Assembly (NCBI GenBank): GCA_023663705.1 | Contig: JAMPGY010000019.1 | Location: 1-48,463 of the forward strand | Length of the DNA: 48,463 bases | From: Clostridium sp. | GTDB taxonomy: Bacteria; Bacteroidota; Bacteroidia; Bacteroidales; Bacteroidaceae | Reading direction: 5' to 3' | In this document: in pieces, positions 45,134 through 48,463 of the stretch | Numbering within the stretch: position 1 is the first letter of the stretch | How the letters are laid out: each line of letters opens with the position of its first letter | Notes under the pieces: generated by a model | Databases searched by the model: none | Told to the model about the DNA's origin: nothing | The model's input: only the letters and a program-made list of their open reading frames with translations | Position numbers and translations under genes: made by a program

Positions 45134-46687
45134 ATGCAAATTCAAAACAATACATTGATAGCGGAATGCTCGGCTTACGATTTCAAGGAAATGTTGGAAC
45201 GTAAGAAAGTGAAGTCGTGGCTTAAATCCGTGTCGGCTTTTGCCAATACGGACGGTGGCAGTTTGTTCTATGGAGTGAATGATGACGGAGTGATTGTAGG
45301 TTTGGAGAATCCGCAATCCGATGCGGACTTTATCAGCGAAACCATCAAGGCAAGACTTGACCCCGTGCCGGAAATACAACTTATTCCGATTGAACACGAA
45401 GGACACTCTTTGCTTGAAGTGAAAGTAAAGGCAGGAACGCTTACACCTTATTATTATTACCAAGACGGAACGCGTACAGCTTATGTAAGAATCGGCAATG
45501 AAAGCGTGGAGTGTAATTCACAGCAACTGCTTTCGTTGGTATTGAAGGGTACGCACATGACATGGGATTCACTACCTACCCAAGTGGATGCCAGCAAGCA
45601 CTCTTTCATCATCCTGGCCAATACATTCCGCGAGCAAACCCATCAAGAATGGAATGACAAGTATCTGGAATCATTCGGTCTGGTTACTTCTGAAGGTAAA
45701 CTGACCAATGCCGGATTACTGTTTGTGGATAACTGCACGGTATTTCAATCGCGTATTTTCTGTACCCGTTGGACTGGACTCTATAAGGATGATGCTATTA
45801 GCTCCGTAGAACATCGGGCTAACCTTGTATTGCTCTTAAAATATGGCATGGACTTCATCAAGAACTATACCATGAGCGGATGGGTGAAGATGCCCAATTA
45901 TCGCCTAAATCTTCCTGACTATTCCGACCGTGCCATCTTTGAAGGACTGGTAAACCACCTTATCCATAGAGATTATACTGTAATGGGTGGCGAAGTACAT
46001 ATTGATATCTATGATGACCGAGTAGAATTGGTATCACCCGGTGCTATGCTTGACGGTACACAAATTCAAGACCGTGACATATTCAAAGTGCCTTCCATGC
46101 GCCGCAATCCCGTCATTGCGGACGTATTCACACAGTTGGACTATATGGAGAAACGTGGCTCCGGCTTACGCAAAATGCGAGAACTTACAGAGAAGTTACC
46201 CAACTTCCTGCAAGGAAAAGAACCGCAATATCAAACGGAAGCAACTTCTTTCTACACCACGTTCTATAATCTGAACTGGGGCGAAAATGGAAGAATACTA
46301 GTTGAAGAAGTGGCTAACAGGGTAAATAGTACCCTCGAAAAGTATCTTGTAAACGGAGAAAGTTCGGTCGAAAAGTTCGGTGTAAATACAAAAGAGTTCG
46401 GTGTAAACGAAGAAAGTTCGGTCAAAAAGTTCGGTGTAAATGCGGATAAGTTCGAAGATACATCGGAAGCACAGAAGAAAGTCAGTAAAACTGCACAAAA
46501 GATAATCGACCTCGTTATTTCAGATCCTTCAATCACGGCTGATAATATGGCCAACAAGATTGGTGTAACTAAACGCGCTATAGAGAAAAACATCAAGAGC
46601 CTTAGAGATATGGGGATTTTGGTTCACGAAGGTTCAGACAAGGCTGGTTATTGGCGCATTATTGTTAATCCTCAAATGGAGCAATAA
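45134..46687 (+). CDS. AlbA/Schlafen-type putative DNA-binding and ATPase-fold protein
   Basis: The 517-aa protein starts at ATG 45134, preceded by aaggaa. Residues about 8-125 form an AlbA_2/Schlafen-type domain (FANTDGGSLFYGVNDDGVIVG). The middle contains a GHKL-like C-terminal module (about 270-370) with NHLIHRDYTVMGGEVHIDIY, RRNPVIADVF and MEKRGSGLRKM, as in the common AlbA_2-HATPase_c_4 transcriptional regulator family. Residues 406-441 are two copies of an 18-residue repeat. The C-terminus (about 450-510) is a winged helix (NMANKIGVTKRAIEKNIKSL). Such proteins are widespread in mobile and defence regions; their function is mostly unknown. It lies 4 bp before a membrane protein gene. Confidence 0.75.
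   Translation: MQIQNNTLIAECSAYDFKEMLERKKVKSWLKSVSAFANTDGGSLFYGVNDDGVIVGLENPQSDADFISETIKARLDPVPEIQLIPIEHEGHSLLEVKVKAGTLTPYYYYQDGTRTAYVRIGNESVECNSQQLLSLVLKGTHMTWDSLPTQVDASKHSFIILANTFREQTHQEWNDKYLESFGLVTSEGKLTNAGLLFVDNCTVFQSRIFCTRWTGLYKDDAISSVEHRANLVLLLKYGMDFIKNYTMSGWVKMPNYRLNLPDYSDRAIFEGLVNHLIHRDYTVMGGEVHIDIYDDRVELVSPGAMLDGTQIQDRDIFKVPSMRRNPVIADVFTQLDYMEKRGSGLRKMRELTEKLPNFLQGKEPQYQTEATSFYTTFYNLNWGENGRILVEEVANRVNSTLEKYLVNGESSVEKFGVNTKEFGVNEESSVKKFGVNADKFEDTSEAQKKVSKTAQKIIDLVISDPSITADNMANKIGVTKRAIEKNIKSLRDMGILVHEGSDKAGYWRIIVNPQMEQ
46349..46456 (+). repeat. 54-bp tandem repeat within the AlbA-type gene
   Basis: Two adjacent copies (46349-46402, 46403-46456) match at 45 of 54 positions and encode VNxESSVxKFGVN-type 18-residue units. 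Within each, the FGVN/KFG word recurs at a shorter period. The length keeps the frame, so copy-number change would lengthen or shorten the linker without a frameshift. Confidence 0.85.
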
Positions 46688-46691
46688 ACCT

Positions 46692-47399
46692 ATGGAAACA
46701 TCTTTCATACCACTCAGTGCAATAATTGCCGTTTTGATTATCGCCTTTTTGTTTGCCTCCCTGCCGCAGGTAAATCATAAAACACGATACAGGGTTCTTT
46801 ATGTAATAGCCATCATTATGCTATTAGCAGTCATTCCCATAAGTGAATATATGGCTGGAAGCATCCCAAACTCAAACAGCAATTATATGCTTGTCCTGAT
46901 ATTCGATATTGCAGTAGGATATTTCTGTATGTACATTGCAGCATTGCTGAAATTCAACGTCCTTAAACGAAAAAATCAAGCATTGGAAAACGCCTTAACA
47001 AAAAAAGAACAAGAAAAAGTATCTATTTTATTGGAACACCAAAACGAAAAACAGAAAGCGTTTCAAAAAGAAGAACTTGAATGGTTGGCAGATAAAATCA
47101 AGATGTTCACTGAGGAAGAGCAGAAGGCTATTCTTGCAAGTGCTTACGCATTTGCAGAACACGGTTTGATAGTTACCCCTTCAATAACCATACAACAAAA
47201 AGACACTTGCAGCCAACAAGAGCTAATGTATTTTATCTGCTCTGCTTTTTTCAATATAGGCAAGAAGCGTAGTGATATTGTGAACTTCTTATACAAGGTC
47301 TTTCCTCTCTATTTTCCTGCCGGAGAAAGCGCATTGGCTAAAAAGATGCCTGGATTAGAAAAGGTTAGAGAGCGAAGAGGAAAAGAAGAATGTTTGTGA
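46692..47399 (+). CDS. Hypothetical membrane protein with coiled coil
   Basis: The 235-aa product starts at ATG 46692, 4 bp after the AlbA-type gene, so the two are probably translated from one mRNA. Three hydrophobic segments occupy about 5-25, 32-50 and 62-85. A charged coiled coil follows (about 88-135, KRKNQALENALTKKEQEK) and then a soluble C-terminal domain (about 140-235) with a KKRSDIVNFLYKVFPLYF segment. I do not recognise the family. A membrane helper or effector for the AlbA-type protein is possible by context only. Confidence 0.6.
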   Translation: METSFIPLSAIIAVLIIAFLFASLPQVNHKTRYRVLYVIAIIMLLAVIPISEYMAGSIPNSNSNYMLVLIFDIAVGYFCMYIAALLKFNVLKRKNQALENALTKKEQEKVSILLEHQNEKQKAFQKEELEWLADKIKMFTEEEQKAILASAYAFAEHGLIVTPSITIQQKDTCSQQELMYFICSAFFNIGKKRSDIVNFLYKVFPLYFPAGESALAKKMPGLEKVRERRGKEECL

Positions 47400-47470
47400 A
47401 GAAATCTATTGGTATCCGGTAAAACATTCAAAACCTATTTGACTTTTTATTTTCCCGGACAGCCGATATA

Positions 47471-47623
47471 TTGAACCCAAATCGGTCATTAGGAAACCGT
47501 TTTCGTGGTTACTATTATAACTACTTCATATTCGCATATTTACAAATACTTTTTTTTCTAATAACGGTCATTAGAAATCATTGGAAATAGCCTAATTTAC
47601 TCTAATGACCGATTTGGGTTGAA
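47471..47623. repeat. Inverted-repeat-bounded 153-bp segment
   Basis: The arm aacccaaatcggtcattag (47474-47492) returns inverted at 47602-47620; with flanks the match is 21 of 22 (47471-47492 against 47602-47623). A third partial copy, cggtcattag, lies at 47565-47574 in the orientation of the left arm. The interior is AT-rich with no coding frame. It could be a miniature mobile element or a recombination site. Confidence 0.7.
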
Positions 47624-47999
47624 CGTGAAGGGTCTTCATTGTGAGATAAAAATCCATTAAAAGAGCCCGAATTGGGCAAATATGACATTCTTGTCAATGA
47701 ATACCCCACAAAAGGAAAACAATTTTATCGGACAACCGACACAATCATTGAGACATGAGGCTTGTCAACGCATAAAATCACTCTGAACAGCTGGTTAAAC
47801 ACGTTCACCGGACACCAATAGAAGAAATCAAGAAGATAATTTCAACTAATTACTCAGAAAACAGACAGTAAGATCGCAAGTATTACTGATACTTGTGGCT
47901 TCTTCGGAGAAAGACAAAAAAAGCCCATTCATTTTGCGTCGTTTCGATGATGATGTTTATGAACCATTACATGCAAACAATTCATGCTTATTAATGGTA

Positions 48000-48018
48000 T
48001 AAGTTCATTATGAGCTTA
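48000..48018. promoter_or_regulatory. Operator-like dyad upstream of the XRE gene
   Basis: The 19-bp sequence taagttcattatgagctta is a dyad with 8 of 9 matched pairs about a central T. It lies 62 bp upstream of the putative -7 element and about 100 bp before the XRE start, and could bind the XRE protein. Confidence 0.35.
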
Positions 48019-48079
48019 AAAAAACAAGTGGATTAGGGTTAAATATCAAAAATATGTAGGGAAATATACAATCAATGAG

Positions 48080-48087
48080 TATTTTTG
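48080..48087 (+). promoter_or_regulatory. -7 element of the XRE gene
   Basis: TATTTTTG matches TAnnTTTG, 31 bp before the ATG at 48119. No -33 TTTG is evident. Confidence 0.5.
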
Positions 48088-48118
48088 TCGTTTTAATAGA
48101 AGAAATTCAGCAGAGATT

Positions 48119-48328
48119 ATGAGCGTTAAACAAATACCCAATAGATTAAAAGCTGCTTTGGCTGATAATCACAAGACAAGCAAATGGCTTGCTGATCAAT
48201 TAGGAAAATCAGACATGACGGTTTCCAGATGGTGTACTAACCGCTCCCAACCTTCTGTCCACCAATTGATAAAGATAGCTAATCTCTTAGATGTTGATGT
48301 ATCAGAACTGCTTAATAAAACAAAATGA
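48119..48328 (+). CDS. XRE-family (Cro/C1-type) small regulator
   Basis: The 69-aa protein is a single helix-turn-helix domain: SKWLADQLGKSDMTVSRWC, then QPSVHQLIKIANLLDVDVSEL. Size and position, 7 bp before a cytosine methyltransferase gene on the same strand, fit controller (C) proteins that time restriction-modification expression, although similar XRE proteins also precede solitary methyltransferases. It would bind DNA as a dimer near its own promoter. Confidence 0.85.
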   Translation: MSVKQIPNRLKAALADNHKTSKWLADQLGKSDMTVSRWCTNRSQPSVHQLIKIANLLDVDVSELLNKTK

Positions 48329-48335
48329 TTAACGT

Positions 48336-48463
48336 ATGAAGTACAGATTTATAGATTTGTTTGCAGGTGCTGGTGGACTATCAGAAGGTTTTATCAGAGC
48401 TGGTTATGAAGGCACAAGCCGAAAAGTCGGTGCATATGTTAAAAAGCAGATAGTAGAAGAGTT
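48336..48463 (+). CDS. C5-cytosine DNA methyltransferase, 3' partial
   Basis: The frame begins MKYRFIDLFAGAGGLSEGF, which is motif I of m5C methyltransferases (the S-adenosylmethionine-binding FAGxGG), and continues IRAGYE. The next residues, GTSRKVGAYVKKQIVEE, do not resemble the usual motif II region (an acidic residue shortly after the second strand, as in VEMD). The gene runs off the window after 42 codons. Either this is a divergent enzyme, a rearranged gene, or an assembly join near a contig end. Confidence 0.7.
   Translation, partial: MKYRFIDLFAGAGGLSEGFIRAGYEGTSRKVGAYVKKQIVEE

Larger units (their letters stand above)
47400..48079. other. Non-coding, AT-rich region before the XRE gene
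   Basis: No supported gene was found in about 700 bp. It holds a 147-bp inverted-repeat-bounded segment, a small hairpin (gcccgaattgggc, 47665-47677) and an operator-like dyad (48000-48018). Confidence 0.65.

Noticed and set aside
47860-47955. A fragment (KIASITDTCGFFGE) reminiscent of an AraC helix-turn-helix
   Set aside because: The match is short, lacks the second helix and recognisable flanks, and the frame is closed on both sides.

Overview
The window looks like a chromosomal segment of a gut-type member of the Bacteroidales (Bacteroidaceae or Prevotellaceae). Evidence seen in the sequence: repeated Bacteroidetes-type promoters (TAnnTTTG at -7), a six-bladed beta-propeller lipoprotein, DUF1573 proteins, an M64 peptidase, Bacteroidetes-type RND efflux genes, an ACT-ACT-HAD SerB, secreted GH20 and beta-helix enzymes, and a PAPS/sulfotransferase cluster like the one known from Bacteroides. 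No rRNA or tRNA gene and no CRISPR array was recognised. The left edge cuts a propeller gene and the right edge cuts a DNA methyltransferase gene.

Layout. (1) 1-1435: 5'-truncated propeller lipoprotein followed by a 46-codon remnant of a second paralogue. (2) 1520-14959: one GC-rich, co-directional run of nine genes with overlaps or very short gaps: thioredoxin-like/DUF1573 anchored protein, S26 signal peptidase, polytopic GT-C-like protein, GT2 glycosyltransferase, DUF1573 lipoprotein, then a tripartite efflux set with one adaptor, one TolC-like channel and two different RND permeases. This is the least explained block and the best candidate for an undescribed envelope or export system. (3) 15100-22389: guanine deaminase, convergent M64 peptidase, nth, pgk, an orphan ABC-type binding lipoprotein and a TPR protein. 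(4) 22397-25419 (minus): kdsA-kdsD-PLD operon (KDO synthesis and a phospholipase D enzyme). (5) 25420-26472: gene-free kilobase with a 29-bp imperfect inverted repeat pair and a 23-bp-period tandem array. (6) 26473-28281: MaoC hydratase and serB.

(7) 28378-38658 (minus): eight genes with gaps of 12-30 bp behind one recognisable promoter: an 85-aa hypothetical protein, carA, carB, SLC13-type anion permease, cysC, cysD, cysN and a sulfotransferase. Together the last five can import sulfate, activate it to PAPS and transfer it to an acceptor; no reductive assimilation genes are present. Oddly, the set is tied to carbamoyl phosphate synthesis. (8) 38769-44225 (minus): beta-helix (GH28-like) protein and a 1276-aa multidomain beta-hexosaminidase with a sorting-type C-terminal tail. 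(9) 44226-48463: AT-richer, accessory-looking DNA with a broken small zinc-ribbon-like ORF, a strong hairpin, an AlbA/Schlafen-type regulator or defence protein with an internal 18-residue repeat, a membrane coiled-coil partner, a 147-bp inverted-repeat-bounded segment, and an XRE controller followed by the first 42 codons of a C5-cytosine methyltransferase.

All functions are inferred from motifs read by eye; no database search was run.
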